Assembly (NCBI RefSeq): GCF_015223105.1
Contig: NZ_JADFTZ010000003.1
Coordinates: 186,001-250,000, forward strand
Direction: 5' to 3'
DNA length: 64,000 nt
Origin: Flavobacterium proteolyticum
Lineage (GTDB): Bacteria > Bacteroidota > Bacteroidia > Flavobacteriales > Flavobacteriaceae
In this document: positions 14,491 to 23,632 of the stretch, piece by piece
Numbering within the stretch: the stretch's first letter is position 1
Layout: every line of letters begins with the position of its first letter
The notes under the pieces: model-generated
Told to the model about the DNA's origin: nothing
Databases searched by the model: none
Seen by the model: only the letters and a program-made list of their open reading frames with translations
Position numbers and translations under genes: made by a program

Positions 14491-15519
14491 TTATTTTGAA
14501 ACTAAAATATTCCGCATCGTCATCGATTTATTCTCTGTTTCAATGAATTCCTTTTCAGGATTGCTGTCTTTTGTAATGCCACAACCTACGTAAATATGCA
14601 CAACATCATTCTCTACTTCTAAACAGCGTAAATTTACGAATAAATCGGTTTGATTGTCTTTATTGTATTCGCCTAAAAAGCCAGCGTAATATTTTCGATT
14701 ATAACCTTCATTTTTAAGAATAAAATCGATGGCTTTTTCTTTGGGTAAACCACAAACCGCTGGTGTTGGATGTAACGCTTTTATCAAATCATTCGCTTGA
14801 AAATCAGGAGTTAATTCACCCGAAATAAACGATTTTAAATGCGCTAAATTTCCAGCTTTAACTGTTTTAGCATCAGAAACAATAAGGTTATTCACTTTAT
14901 CCTTTACTTTAGTTACAATATAATCGGTTACAAATTGTTGTTCTTCAATTTCTTTGGTTGCCCAAATTACGATTTCGGAATACAATTGCGTTCCTGCTAA
15001 AGCTACTGTTTCAAACTGATTTTGATTGATTTTTACCAATTGTTCTGGCGTTGCTCCCATCCATAAACCAATTTTAGGATGAAAAAACAAATAGCGAAAA
15101 GCCGTTGGATAAGTTGAAATCAAGTTCTGAAAAGTATCTACAATTGAGATTTGTTCCTTCAAAACTATTTTTCGAGATAAAACCACTTTATCAAATTCAC
15201 CTTGTTGAATAGACGAAACTCCTTTAGAAACTAAATTCTCAAAAGCTTCTTTTTGATTGCTTTCAGAAGTAAAACTTTCAGCTGATTTTTGCTCTAATTT
15301 TTCAAGATTTCCTTGCGAAAACTTATTCCCCTCAAACGGAATTACAACTTGTTTTCCTTCATAAAAAGGCATAAATACAAATCCGGTTTGATCGATAAAA
15401 TCAATAATTTCATCTGATTGTTGTACGAGTAAATTCCAAACATTTTCATTTGGTTTTACATAGCAAACAAATGGATTTTGATTTGATAAAAGTGCATTTA
15501 TTTCTTGAAAAACTTGCAT
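14491..15519 (-). CDS. menF: Isochorismate synthase (MenF-type chorismate-binding enzyme)
   Basis: A 342-residue chorismate-utilising enzyme, probably isochorismate synthase for menaquinone. The C-terminal chorismate-binding domain shows VLSRKIVL, GATPEQLV, TVALAGTQ, ALHPTPAVCGLPKEKA and AGFLGEYN, the last with conserved acidic metal-binding residues further on (EIEFIETENKS region). It is shorter than E. coli MenF (about 430) because the N-terminal region is reduced, as is usual in this phylum. Its ATG overlaps the TAA of the preceding thioesterase by one base (TAATG), so the two are coupled. Menaquinone rather than siderophore use is inferred from the absence of siderophore genes nearby. Confidence 0.85.
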   Translation of the reverse strand: MQVFQEINALLSNQNPFVCYVKPNENVWNLLVQQSDEIIDFIDQTGFVFMPFYEGKQVVIPFEGNKFSQGNLEKLEQKSAESFTSESNQKEAFENLVSKGVSSIQQGEFDKVVLSRKIVLKEQISIVDTFQNLISTYPTAFRYLFFHPKIGLWMGATPEQLVKINQNQFETVALAGTQLYSEIVIWATKEIEEQQFVTDYIVTKVKDKVNNLIVSDAKTVKAGNLAHLKSFISGELTPDFQANDLIKALHPTPAVCGLPKEKAIDFILKNEGYNRKYYAGFLGEYNKDNQTDLFVNLRCLEVENDVVHIYVGCGITKDSNPEKEFIETENKSMTMRNILVSK

Positions 15520-15944
15520 TATTGTCTTCTCGATAATACCATATTCGTTAATTTACATAGCGAAATTAACTTTCCTTCTTCGTCCACAATTCTAATTTCC
15601 CATAAATGCAAACTCGCACCTTTGTGAATGATTTTTGCCGTTGCCGTAACCATTCCTTCACGCTTGCTTTTCAAATGATTTGCTGAAATTTCGATACCAC
15701 GAACTTCTTGTTTTTCTGGATTAACAAACATTAATGAAGCGGCACTTCCCACACTTTCTGCTAAAGCTACCGTTGCTCCACCATGTAATAATCCCATCGG
15801 TTGATGCACTCTTGGATTCACTGGCATTGTAGCGGTTAAGAAATCTTCACCTGCATCGGTGTAAACAATTTCTAAGGTATTCATTAAAGTATTTTTGCTC
15901 CAATCGTTACACAATTGCAACATTTTTTCTCTATCAAACATCAT
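15519..15944 (-). CDS. Hotdog-fold thioesterase (PaaI/MenI-like)
   Basis: A roughly 141-residue hotdog thioesterase. The core motif HGGATVALAESVGSAAS and the segment GIEISANHLKSKREGMV match the PaaI/YbdB/MenI group, which hydrolyses acyl- or aryl-CoA thioesters. Coupling to menF (overlap TAATG) suggests it is the 1,4-dihydroxy-2-naphthoyl-CoA thioesterase of menaquinone synthesis, but the family has broad specificity. The frame extends to 15971, where the -7-like TCTATTTG would leave almost no leader. ATG at 15944 (or the next codon, 15941) is a better start. Confidence 0.83.
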   Translation of the reverse strand: MMFDREKMLQLCNDWSKNTLMNTLEIVYTDAGEDFLTATMPVNPRVHQPMGLLHGGATVALAESVGSAASLMFVNPEKQEVRGIEISANHLKSKREGMVTATAKIIHKGASLHLWEIRIVDEEGKLISLCKLTNMVLSRRQ

Positions 15945-16078
15945 AACTTTATTTTTTGTAAAATTAAGCATTCCAAATAGAATATTTCAACTGAATTAAC
16001 GTTTTAATAAGTATTTTAAATCGATTTTGTTTTTACAGAATTAAAATTAATAATTACATTTACAAAAATTAACTTTTC

Positions 16079-17602
16079 ATGCGTCGTTTATTACTTTTAT
16101 TACTAATAGGATTTGCCGTTTCATTAACTTCTTGCCGAAACGATTTTGATTTTGAATCGAAAACAGGAGGCTTGCGATTTTCAAAAGATACAGTGTATTT
16201 AGATACTGTTTTTACAAATATTGGTTCAAGTACTTACACTTTAAAAGTGTACAATAGAAGTGATAAAAATATCTCAATTCCAAAAGTACAATTAGCTAAA
16301 GGCGAAACGTCTAAATACCGCATGATGGTAGATGGAATTCCCGGAAGAGTTTTTGACAATGTGGAACTATTGGCTAAAGACAGTATGTTTATTTTTATTG
16401 AAGTAACCGCAGGTGTAGCCGATGCTAACCCAACTGATTTTCTGTATACTGACCAAATTTTATTTGGAGAAGGTCCAAACACTCAAAAAGTAGAATTAGT
16501 GACATTAATTCAGGATGCCATTTTCTTGTATCCACAAAAATTTTCAGACGGAACAACCGAAACTTTACCAATTGGTGATGATGAAATCTATGGATTTTAC
16601 CTAGACGAAGCCGATCCAACCAATGGTAACGAATTGCATTGGACCAATACCAAACCTTATGTCGTTTATGGTTACGCAGCTGTTCCACCCAACAAAACAC
16701 TAGTTGTAGATGCTGGCGCAAGAGTCCATTTTCATGCAGAATCAGGATTAATTGTTGCTAATAATGCTTCGATTCATGTGAATGGAACTCATTCAACAAC
16801 AGCAGCCCAAGAAAACGAAGTCATTTTTGAAGGCGATCGTTTAGAACCTGGTTTTTCAGAAGTTCCTGGTCAATGGGGAACGATTTGGTTAACACAAGGC
16901 AGTACAAACAATCAAATTAAAAATTTAACAATCAAAAATGCAACTGTTGGAATTTTAGTTTCTGGAAATGATGGTACACCTACTCCTACTTTAGATCTTG
17001 AAAACACTCAAATTTATAATTGTTCTAATGTTGGTATTTTAGCTCGAACTGGAAATATTGAAGGTAGAAATGTCGTTATCAACAATTGTGGTCAAACTTC
17101 GTTTGCTGGAAGTTTTGGTGGAAGCTATGAATTTGTACATTGTACGTTTGCTAACTATTGGCCAACACCAAATCAAACCGCTGTTTTGCTTGACGATTAC
17201 GATGGAAGCACCATTTACGCTTTAACAAAAGCGAATTTTAAAAACTGTATCATTCATACTTCAAGTAATTTTGGAATTGTTTTGAAAAAAACAGGAAGTA
17301 CTTTCGTTTACAATTTTGACCATTCTTTAATCAAATTTGCCGATTTTAGTAATCAATTTACAAACAATCCTTTGTATGCTTTTTCAAATACAGCTTTGTA
17401 TACAAATTGTTTGATCGCAACTAATTCAACTGTAAATAATCCTGATTTTAAAGACGCTAGAAATAATGAATTAATTATTGGTGAAGATTCTGCAGCAAAA
17501 GGAACTGCAAATAACACCTACTCTACTTTTAATGATATTCTGAATAATCCAAGAAGTAATCCTTCTGATATGGGAGCTTACAATTGGACCACTTTTGACT
17601 AA
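16079..17602 (+). CDS. Lipoprotein with a right-handed beta-helix-like domain
   Basis: A 507-residue lipoprotein: signal peptide with lipobox LTSC (Cys19), then an N-terminal domain (about 25-130) rich in beta-strands (TGGLRFSKDTVYLDTVFTNI in part). A long region (about 190-440) of short repeating strands follows, with Asn and Gly turns such as LVVDAGARVHFH, NQIKNLTIKNATVG and GRNVVINNCG, the pattern of a parallel beta-helix. No catalytic motif is evident. The family appears widely in Flavobacteriaceae as a conserved outer-membrane or surface lipoprotein without known role. The next gene, another lipoprotein, begins 20 bp downstream, so the two are probably cotranscribed. Confidence 0.82.
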   Translation: MRRLLLLLLIGFAVSLTSCRNDFDFESKTGGLRFSKDTVYLDTVFTNIGSSTYTLKVYNRSDKNISIPKVQLAKGETSKYRMMVDGIPGRVFDNVELLAKDSMFIFIEVTAGVADANPTDFLYTDQILFGEGPNTQKVELVTLIQDAIFLYPQKFSDGTTETLPIGDDEIYGFYLDEADPTNGNELHWTNTKPYVVYGYAAVPPNKTLVVDAGARVHFHAESGLIVANNASIHVNGTHSTTAAQENEVIFEGDRLEPGFSEVPGQWGTIWLTQGSTNNQIKNLTIKNATVGILVSGNDGTPTPTLDLENTQIYNCSNVGILARTGNIEGRNVVINNCGQTSFAGSFGGSYEFVHCTFANYWPTPNQTAVLLDDYDGSTIYALTKANFKNCIIHTSSNFGIVLKKTGSTFVYNFDHSLIKFADFSNQFTNNPLYAFSNTALYTNCLIATNSTVNNPDFKDARNNELIIGEDSAAKGTANNTYSTFNDILNNPRSNPSDMGAYNWTTFD

Positions 17603-17621
17603 CCAATTAAATTATACAATT

Positions 17622-18257
17622 ATGAAAAATCTCTCTTTATCCCTTTTAATTATTGGTTTAACATTTGTTTCTTGTAAAAAAGAAGAAGCTACAAAAAACG
17701 AAATAGAAACAACACCAAAAGAAGAAGTCACTGCAGAAACAAAACCAGATTCTGCTACAGTAGCTAAAGCTTGGGCGGATTATGCTACACCATCTAAAGG
17801 TCACGAAATGTTAGCTAAAGATTCTGGAACTTGGGATGCCGAATTAACGTTTTGGTCACCTGATAATTCACAAGAAATGAAATCTACTGCTTCTGTAACG
17901 TACAAAATGATTATGGGCGGAAGATATCAAGAAGGAACGTATTCTGGTAATATGTTCGGAATGCCGTTTGAAGGAAAAGGAATGGTTGCCTACGATAATG
18001 CAACTGAAGAATTTGTATCTACTTGGATTGACAACATGGGAACCGGAATGATGGTTACTCGTGGAAAATACGATGAAGCAACAAAAACATCTACTTTTCA
18101 TGGCGAAATGGTGGATCCAGTGACCAAAAAAGCTAAAAAAGTAAAAGAAGTCATTACTTATATTGATGATAACAACCAAAAAATGGAAATGTTTGAAGTT
18201 TCAGAAGATGGTAAAGAATTCAAATCGATGCAAGTAGTTTCGAAACGTAAAATGTAG
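17622..18257 (+). CDS. DUF1579-family lipoprotein
   Basis: A 211-residue lipoprotein. MKNLSLSLLIIGLTFVSC gives a lipobox with Cys18, followed by a Glu/Thr-rich spacer and a DUF1579 domain (about 60-205). Characteristic motifs are GTWDAELTFW, MGGRYQEGTYSGNMFGMPF and YDNATEEFVSTWIDNMGTGM. Members are described only as conserved proteins of unknown function. An in-frame ATG at 17595 would overlap the previous gene and precede the signal peptide, so 17622 is taken as the start. A hairpin with T-run follows at 18276-18310. Confidence 0.85.
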   Translation: MKNLSLSLLIIGLTFVSCKKEEATKNEIETTPKEEVTAETKPDSATVAKAWADYATPSKGHEMLAKDSGTWDAELTFWSPDNSQEMKSTASVTYKMIMGGRYQEGTYSGNMFGMPFEGKGMVAYDNATEEFVSTWIDNMGTGMMVTRGKYDEATKTSTFHGEMVDPVTKKAKKVKEVITYIDDNNQKMEMFEVSEDGKEFKSMQVVSKRKM

Positions 18258-18275
18258 TTTTCAACAAATAAAATT

Positions 18276-18305
18276 AAGGCTGTTCAAAAAAGAACAGCTT
18301 TTTTT
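18276..18305 (+). terminator. Terminator after the DUF1579 gene
   Basis: AAGGCTGTTC (18276-18285), six-base A loop, GAACAGCTTT (from 18292) and a T-run. One G-T pair in the stem. Confidence 0.8.
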
Positions 18306-18326
18306 ATTTTTATACACTCTTAAAAC

Positions 18327-18357
18327 TTTGAACTTCTAACTTTTTAGAATAAATTTG
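18327..18357 (+). promoter_or_regulatory. purL promoter
   Basis: TTTG (18327-18330), a 19-bp spacer and TAAATTTG (18350-18357) match the Bacteroidota promoter exactly. The predicted start near 18363 gives a leader of about 65 nt. Confidence 0.75.
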
Positions 18358-18373
18358 CAACTTCAACAACACA

Positions 18374-18410
18374 CCCGAGGCGAAGCCGAACTGTACGGAG
18401 CGCAGCGGAA
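18374..18410 (+). other. GC-rich structured segment in the purL leader
   Basis: In AT-rich surroundings this stretch holds GGCGAAGCC (18379-18387) and GCGCAGC (18400-18406). Both fit the GCGNAGC pattern of very stable GNA-triloop mini-hairpins. It lies wholly inside the predicted leader, ending 18 bp before the purL ATG. It is not a purine riboswitch that I recognise. Confidence 0.5.
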
Positions 18411-18427
18411 TAAAACAACTACATACA

Positions 18428-21400
18428 ATGATTCATTTCTTCGGAAACCAATCCAACACGGTTTTTGCGGTTCAAACGCAAAACGAGATTTCATCAGAAG
18501 ACATCAACAAATTAAATTGGCTTTTTGGCAACGCACATAAAATAGAAAAATCCGTATTGTCGGATTTTTTTGTTGGACCACGTGCTGCTATGATTACGCC
18601 TTGGAGTACAAATGCGGTAGAAATCACCCAAAACATGGGAATTTCGGGTATCATTCGTATCGAGGAATTTGAAAAAGTAGCTGCCGATTTTACTGATTTT
18701 GATCCAATGCTTTCGCAAAAGTATTCGGAGTTAAATCAAGAAATTTACACCATCAATATCCAACCAGAACCTATTTTGGATATCGAAGATATTGATGCTT
18801 ACAATAAATCAGAAGGTTTAGCATTAAGCCCAGAAGAAGTAGAATATCTAAATAATCTTTCAACGAAATTAGGTAGAAAGTTAACTGATTCTGAAATTTT
18901 TGCTTTCTCACAAGCAAATTCAGAACACTGTCGTCACAAAATTTTTAACGGAACATTTGTGATTGATGGCGAAGAAAAACCAACTTCTTTATTCAAATTA
19001 ATTAAGAAAACATCGGAAACAAATCCAAACGATATTGTTTCGGCGTATAAAGATAACGTAGCTTTTGTAAAAGGTCCGAAAGTAACCCAATTTGCTCCAA
19101 AAAGCGCTGACAAACCTGATTTCTACCAAGAAAAAGAGTTTGAATCAGTACTTTCTCTAAAAGCAGAAACTCACAACTTCCCAACCACAGTTGAACCATT
19201 CAACGGAGCTGCAACCGGTTCAGGAGGAGAAATTCGTGACCGTTTAGCAGGTGGACAAGGTTCTTTACCATTAGCGGGAACTGCAGTTTATATGACTTCT
19301 TATTCTCGTTTAGCAGAAGAGCGTCCATGGGAAAACGGAATGGCAGAAAGACCTTGGCTGTACCAAACACCAATGGATATTTTGATTAAAGCCTCAAACG
19401 GAGCTTCAGATTTTGGAAATAAATTTGGGCAACCATTAATTACGGGTTCAATCTTAACCTTCGAACATGAAGAAGCTTCGAGTGCCTCAGCTTCCAAAAG
19501 CAGAAAATTAGGTTACGATAAAGTTATCATGCAAGCGGGTGGAATCGGTTATGGAAAATTAGATCAAGCGATTAAACAGAAACCTACAGCTGGTGATAAA
19601 ATCGTTATTTTAGGTGGAGAAAATTATAGAATTGGAATGGGTGGTGCTGCAGTTTCTTCTGCAGATACTGGTGCTTTTGGTTCAGGAATTGAATTAAATG
19701 CCATCCAACGTTCGAATCCAGAAATGCAAAAACGTGCTGCCAACGCCATTCGTGGTTTGGTAGAAAGTGATAACAATCCAATCGTTTCGATTCACGATCA
19801 TGGTGCGGGTGGACATTTGAATTGTTTATCTGAATTAGTAGAAGAAACTGGAGGATTAATCAATTTAGATAAATTACCTGTTGGCGACCCAACACTTTCA
19901 GCTAAAGAAATCATCGGGAACGAATCGCAAGAACGAATGGGATTAGTAATTGGTGAAAAAGACATCGAAACCTTACAAAGAATTGCAGACAGAGAGCGTT
20001 CTCCAATGTATCAAGTGGGTGATGTAACTAACGACCATAGATTTACATTCGAATCAAAATCGACTGGTGTAAAACCAATGGATTATGCTTTGGAAGATTT
20101 CTTCGGAAGTTCGCCAAAAACCATTATGACAGACAAAACTGTTAGTACAAATTACAGCGATTTAGAATATTCAAAAGAAAATATTGGAAGCTACTTAAGT
20201 CAGGTTTTACAATTAGAAGCGGTAGCTAGTAAAGATTGGTTAACCAATAAAGTGGACCGTTGTGTGGGCGGACGCGTGGCGAAACAACAATGTGTGGGAC
20301 CTTTACAATTGCCTTTAAACAATGTCGGAGTTATGGCATTGGATTTCAAAGGAAAAGAAGGAATTGCGACTTCGATTGGGCACTCGCCTATTTCGGCTTT
20401 AGTAAATCCTGTTGCCGGTTCGAGAACAGCTATTGCTGAGGCGTTATCAAATATCGTTTGGGCACCATTAAAAGATGGTTTACAATCCGTTTCATTATCA
20501 GCTAACTGGATGTGGGCTTGTAAAAATGAAGGAGAAGATGCTCGTTTATATGAAGCAGTAAAAGGTTGTTCGGATTTTGCTATTGAATTGGGAATCAATA
20601 TTCCAACAGGAAAAGATTCGCTTTCGATGAAACAAAAATACCCGAATGATGAAGTAATTGCACCAGGAACGGTTATTATTTCAGCAGCTGGAAATTGTTC
20701 GAACATTACGAAAGTAGTGGAACCCGTTTTACAAAGAAACGGCGGAAACATTTACTACATCAACTTATCGCAAGATTCGTTTAAATTAGGTGGAAGTTCA
20801 TTCGCTCAAGTGTTGAATAAAATTGGAAATGACGTTCCAACAATTCAAAACTCGGAATTCTTCAAAAAAGCGTTCAACGTTTTACAAGATTTAATCAAAG
20901 ACAGAAAAATTAAAGCAGGACACGATATTGGAAGCGGTGGTTTAATCACAACTTTATTAGAAATGTGTTTCGCAGATGATAAATTAGGAGCATTAATCGA
21001 CTTGACTTCTTTAGGAGAAAAAGATACGGTTAAAGCCTTATTTAATGAGAATATTAGTGTTGTTTTCCAAGCAAATGCTGAAGTGGAAGCAACTTTCGCA
21101 CAACAAAACATTGAAATTTTCAAAATTGGTTCGGCTATCGATGGTGATGCGTTTACAGTTATCAATGGTGAAGATAGTTTGACATTCAGTGTTGCAACAT
21201 TAAGAGATACTTGGTACAAAACGTCTTTCTTATTAGATTCAAAACAATCTAAAAACGGAATGGCTCAGGCACGTTTTGACAATTATAAAAATCAGAAATT
21301 ACAATTCACTTTCCCATCACATTTTGATGGAAAATTACCTGTAATTGATGCTTCAAAACCAAGACCAAAAGCTGCTATCATTCGTGAAAAAGGAAGTAAT

Positions 21401-22114
21401 TCCGAACGTGAAATGGCAAATGCTATGTACCTAGCAGGTTTTGATGTAAAAGATGTTCACATGACCGATTTAATTTCGGGAAGAGAAACTTTGGAAGACA
21501 TTCAATTTATTGGAGCTGTGGGTGGATTCTCGAATTCCGATGTTTTAGGTTCGGCTAAAGGTTGGGCTGGAGCGTTTTTATACAACGAAAAAGCCAATAC
21601 CGCTTTGAAAAACTTCTTCAAACGCGAAGACACGCTTTCTGTTGGGATTTGTAATGGTTGTCAGTTATTGATGGAATTAGAATTGATCAATCCAGAACAC
21701 GAAGTTCACGGAAAAATGCACCACAATACTTCAAACAAACACGAAAGTGGCTTTACTTCGGTAACGGTTCAAAAAAATAATTCGGTGATGTTATCCACTT
21801 TAGAAGGAACAACTTTAGGCGTTTGGATTTCACATGGAGAAGGAAAATTTAAATTACCATATTCAGAAGAAAAATATAACATTGTAGCCAAATATGCTTA
21901 CGAAGGTTATCCAGCGAATCCAAATGGTTCTGATTTCAACACCGCTATGATGTGTGATACAACGGGAAGACATTTAGTAATGATGCCACATATTGAGCGT
22001 TCAACTTTCCCTTGGAACTGGGCACATTATCCAGAAAGAGGACAAAAAGACGAGGTTTCACCATGGTTAGAAGCGTTTGTGAATGCTAGAAAATGGATTG
22101 AGAATAAGAAATAA
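18428..22114 (+). CDS. purL: Phosphoribosylformylglycinamidine synthase (large single-chain PurL)
   Basis: A 1228-residue FGAM synthase that performs the fourth step of de novo purine synthesis, converting FGAR to FGAM with glutamine and ATP. The N-terminal PurS-like domain (to about 140) is followed by the synthase core, with SQANSEHCRH, ETHNFPTTVEPFNGAATGSG, and a second half with QCVGPLQLPLN and GHDIGSGGL. The C-terminal glutaminase has the nucleophile C1075 in GICNGCQLLMELEL and His/Glu near HYPERGQKDE. The length equals the proteobacterial/eukaryotic single-chain type, not the split PurLQS. It has a strong promoter and an unusual GC-rich leader. Confidence 0.97.
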   Translation: MIHFFGNQSNTVFAVQTQNEISSEDINKLNWLFGNAHKIEKSVLSDFFVGPRAAMITPWSTNAVEITQNMGISGIIRIEEFEKVAADFTDFDPMLSQKYSELNQEIYTINIQPEPILDIEDIDAYNKSEGLALSPEEVEYLNNLSTKLGRKLTDSEIFAFSQANSEHCRHKIFNGTFVIDGEEKPTSLFKLIKKTSETNPNDIVSAYKDNVAFVKGPKVTQFAPKSADKPDFYQEKEFESVLSLKAETHNFPTTVEPFNGAATGSGGEIRDRLAGGQGSLPLAGTAVYMTSYSRLAEERPWENGMAERPWLYQTPMDILIKASNGASDFGNKFGQPLITGSILTFEHEEASSASASKSRKLGYDKVIMQAGGIGYGKLDQAIKQKPTAGDKIVILGGENYRIGMGGAAVSSADTGAFGSGIELNAIQRSNPEMQKRAANAIRGLVESDNNPIVSIHDHGAGGHLNCLSELVEETGGLINLDKLPVGDPTLSAKEIIGNESQERMGLVIGEKDIETLQRIADRERSPMYQVGDVTNDHRFTFESKSTGVKPMDYALEDFFGSSPKTIMTDKTVSTNYSDLEYSKENIGSYLSQVLQLEAVASKDWLTNKVDRCVGGRVAKQQCVGPLQLPLNNVGVMALDFKGKEGIATSIGHSPISALVNPVAGSRTAIAEALSNIVWAPLKDGLQSVSLSANWMWACKNEGEDARLYEAVKGCSDFAIELGINIPTGKDSLSMKQKYPNDEVIAPGTVIISAAGNCSNITKVVEPVLQRNGGNIYYINLSQDSFKLGGSSFAQVLNKIGNDVPTIQNSEFFKKAFNVLQDLIKDRKIKAGHDIGSGGLITTLLEMCFADDKLGALIDLTSLGEKDTVKALFNENISVVFQANAEVEATFAQQNIEIFKIGSAIDGDAFTVINGEDSLTFSVATLRDTWYKTSFLLDSKQSKNGMAQARFDNYKNQKLQFTFPSHFDGKLPVIDASKPRPKAAIIREKGSNSEREMANAMYLAGFDVKDVHMTDLISGRETLEDIQFIGAVGGFSNSDVLGSAKGWAGAFLYNEKANTALKNFFKREDTLSVGICNGCQLLMELELINPEHEVHGKMHHNTSNKHESGFTSVTVQKNNSVMLSTLEGTTLGVWISHGEGKFKLPYSEEKYNIVAKYAYEGYPANPNGSDFNTAMMCDTTGRHLVMMPHIERSTFPWNWAHYPERGQKDEVSPWLEAFVNARKWIENKK

Positions 22115-22132
22115 TTTATCCAAACTTTATAT

Positions 22133-22166
22133 AAAAAGCATCTTTTAATTAAGGTGCTTTTTTTGT
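22133..22166 (+). terminator. Terminator of purL
   Basis: AAAAAGCATCTT (22133-22144) pairs with AAGGTGCTTTTT (22151-22162) with one G-T pair, followed by a T-run. Confidence 0.82.
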
Positions 22167-22190
22167 ACTATTGTGTCAAAATAAAAGAAT

Positions 22191-23051
22191 ATGTGGTTTG
22201 TCATTTTGAGCGTAATTTGTAGTGTAACTGTTGGGATATTTTTAAAAGTAGCCAAACGATTTCAATTGAATGTTTTTCAAATCATTACGTTTAATTATTT
22301 TTCGGCTTTACTCCTAACCTATTTTACTTACCAACCTGAATTAACTTTTAAAGAAAAAACAATACCTTATTCACTATTCATTGGTTTAGCTATTTTATTG
22401 CCAATTGTATTTTTAATTCAGGCAAAATCCATTAAAGAAGTTGGAATCGTAAAAACAGATATTGCCCAACGATTATCGTTATTTATTCCTTTAACTGCAT
22501 CTTACTTTTTATTTAATGAAACGTTTAGCCAATTGAAAATTATTGGATTTATAGTTGGATTTTCTGCCATATTCTTCACTTTGAATAAAAAATCAGAAAG
22601 TAAATCAGATAATTGGGTTTATCCTTTATTAGTTTTACTGGGATTTGGAATTATTGACATTCTATTTAAGAAAGTTGCCGTTTTTAAGGATATTAGTTTT
22701 ACAACTTCCTTATTTATTATTTTTTGTGGTGCTTTTTTAATTTCGATTTTATTTCTAATAGGTAAAATTTTGGTTCAAAAAGAAAAATTAGAATCAAAAA
22801 ACATACTTTGGGGATTGGCTTTAGGAATTTTAAATTTTGGAAACATTCTTTTCTATCTAAAAGCACACAAAGCTTTAGCAGAAAATCCTTCTACTGTTTT
22901 TGCTGGGATGAATATGGGTGTAATTATTTTGGGAAGCTTAGCAGGAATTCTTCTATTTAAAGAAAAAATGACCAAATGGAATTATCTAGGAATATCATTA
23001 GCAATAATTTCAGTAGTTATAATTACTATAGCTCAATTAAACAAAGTTTAA
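22191..23051 (+). CDS. EamA/DMT-superfamily transporter
   Basis: A 286-residue integral membrane protein with ten predicted helices in two five-helix repeats, the layout of EamA (drug/metabolite) transporters. The end of repeat one shows GFIVGFSAIFFTLNKK and the end of repeat two shows GILLFKEKMTKWNYLGISL, the conserved glutamate/lysine pattern at the cytoplasmic end of the family's ninth helix. The substrate cannot be told. It stands alone; the convergent phosphatase gene ends one base away, with no terminator visible between them. TACTATTG (22167-22174) is a one-mismatch -7 candidate. Confidence 0.87.
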   Translation: MWFVILSVICSVTVGIFLKVAKRFQLNVFQIITFNYFSALLLTYFTYQPELTFKEKTIPYSLFIGLAILLPIVFLIQAKSIKEVGIVKTDIAQRLSLFIPLTASYFLFNETFSQLKIIGFIVGFSAIFFTLNKKSESKSDNWVYPLLVLLGFGIIDILFKKVAVFKDISFTTSLFIIFCGAFLISILFLIGKILVQKEKLESKNILWGLALGILNFGNILFYLKAHKALAENPSTVFAGMNMGVIILGSLAGILLFKEKMTKWNYLGISLAIISVVIITIAQLNKV

Positions 23052-23052
23052 A

Positions 23053-23625
23053 CTATTTTACTGAATCTTTTCTGCTGATATAAGTATGAAGGAAATCTCC
23101 TTTTGGTTCACCTAAATCAAACGGACTCCATTTTGTAATGAATCTAGCCTTAGTTCTTGCTTCATCTTTATCCATGTTTTCGTACTCAATTCTATATAAA
23201 GCAGTGTACATTTCGGCTCTACCAACACCGTGATAACAATGAATTAAAACAGGATAATTATCTGGATTATCCATAATTTTAAAAAAGGTATCCAAATTAT
23301 GTTTCTGTGGAACTTGTTTAGAACCATTATTAAAGTAATTTACACCTGGAATTTTTGCAACCGCATCACGTTCCGCAGTTAATTCTTCAGGAATTTCTGG
23401 ATTATTAATCGTATCTTCTGTACCTGGAAAACGTAAATCTACAATACTTTTAATTTTATACTTTTTTACATAATCAGCAATTTGATCAGGCGGAATTACA
23501 CCTGATTTATAAACCTTACCTTCTGTAACTGTTTCAAAATTATGGTTGATATGCATTTGATATACATACGCTCCAACTCCAATTAAAACAACGAATAAAA
23601 CTAGTATTCCAATTCTTTTTTTCAT
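23053..23625 (-). CDS. Membrane-anchored dual-specificity/tyrosine phosphatase
   Basis: A 190-residue protein: one N-terminal helix (MKKRIGILVLFVVLIGVGAY) and an extracytoplasmic phosphatase domain of the cysteine type. The P-loop HCYHGVGR fits C-x5-R, and VDLRFPGTED supplies the general-acid loop region. The upstream frame extends to 23661, but the preceding gene stops at 23633. The ATG at 23625, 7 nt later, is the natural start. Phosphatases of this kind next to a lipoteichoic-acid-synthase-like enzyme suggest removal of phosphate from lipid-linked or glycerol-phosphate substrates outside the membrane. That is inference from the neighbourhood. Confidence 0.85.
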   Translation of the reverse strand: MKKRIGILVLFVVLIGVGAYVYQMHINHNFETVTEGKVYKSGVIPPDQIADYVKKYKIKSIVDLRFPGTEDTINNPEIPEELTAERDAVAKIPGVNYFNNGSKQVPQKHNLDTFFKIMDNPDNYPVLIHCYHGVGRAEMYTALYRIEYENMDKDEARTKARFITKWSPFDLGEPKGDFLHTYISRKDSVK

Positions 23626-23632
23626 CTTACGA

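Noticed and set aside
18355-18540. Plus-strand open frame across the purL leader
   Set aside because: It overlaps the start of purL in another frame and includes the structured GC-rich leader. It has no separate promoter and no conserved features.
20200-20751. 183-codon minus-strand open frame opposite purL
   Set aside because: Long, but fully inside the conserved PurL core. It is explained by codon bias of the gene on the plus strand.
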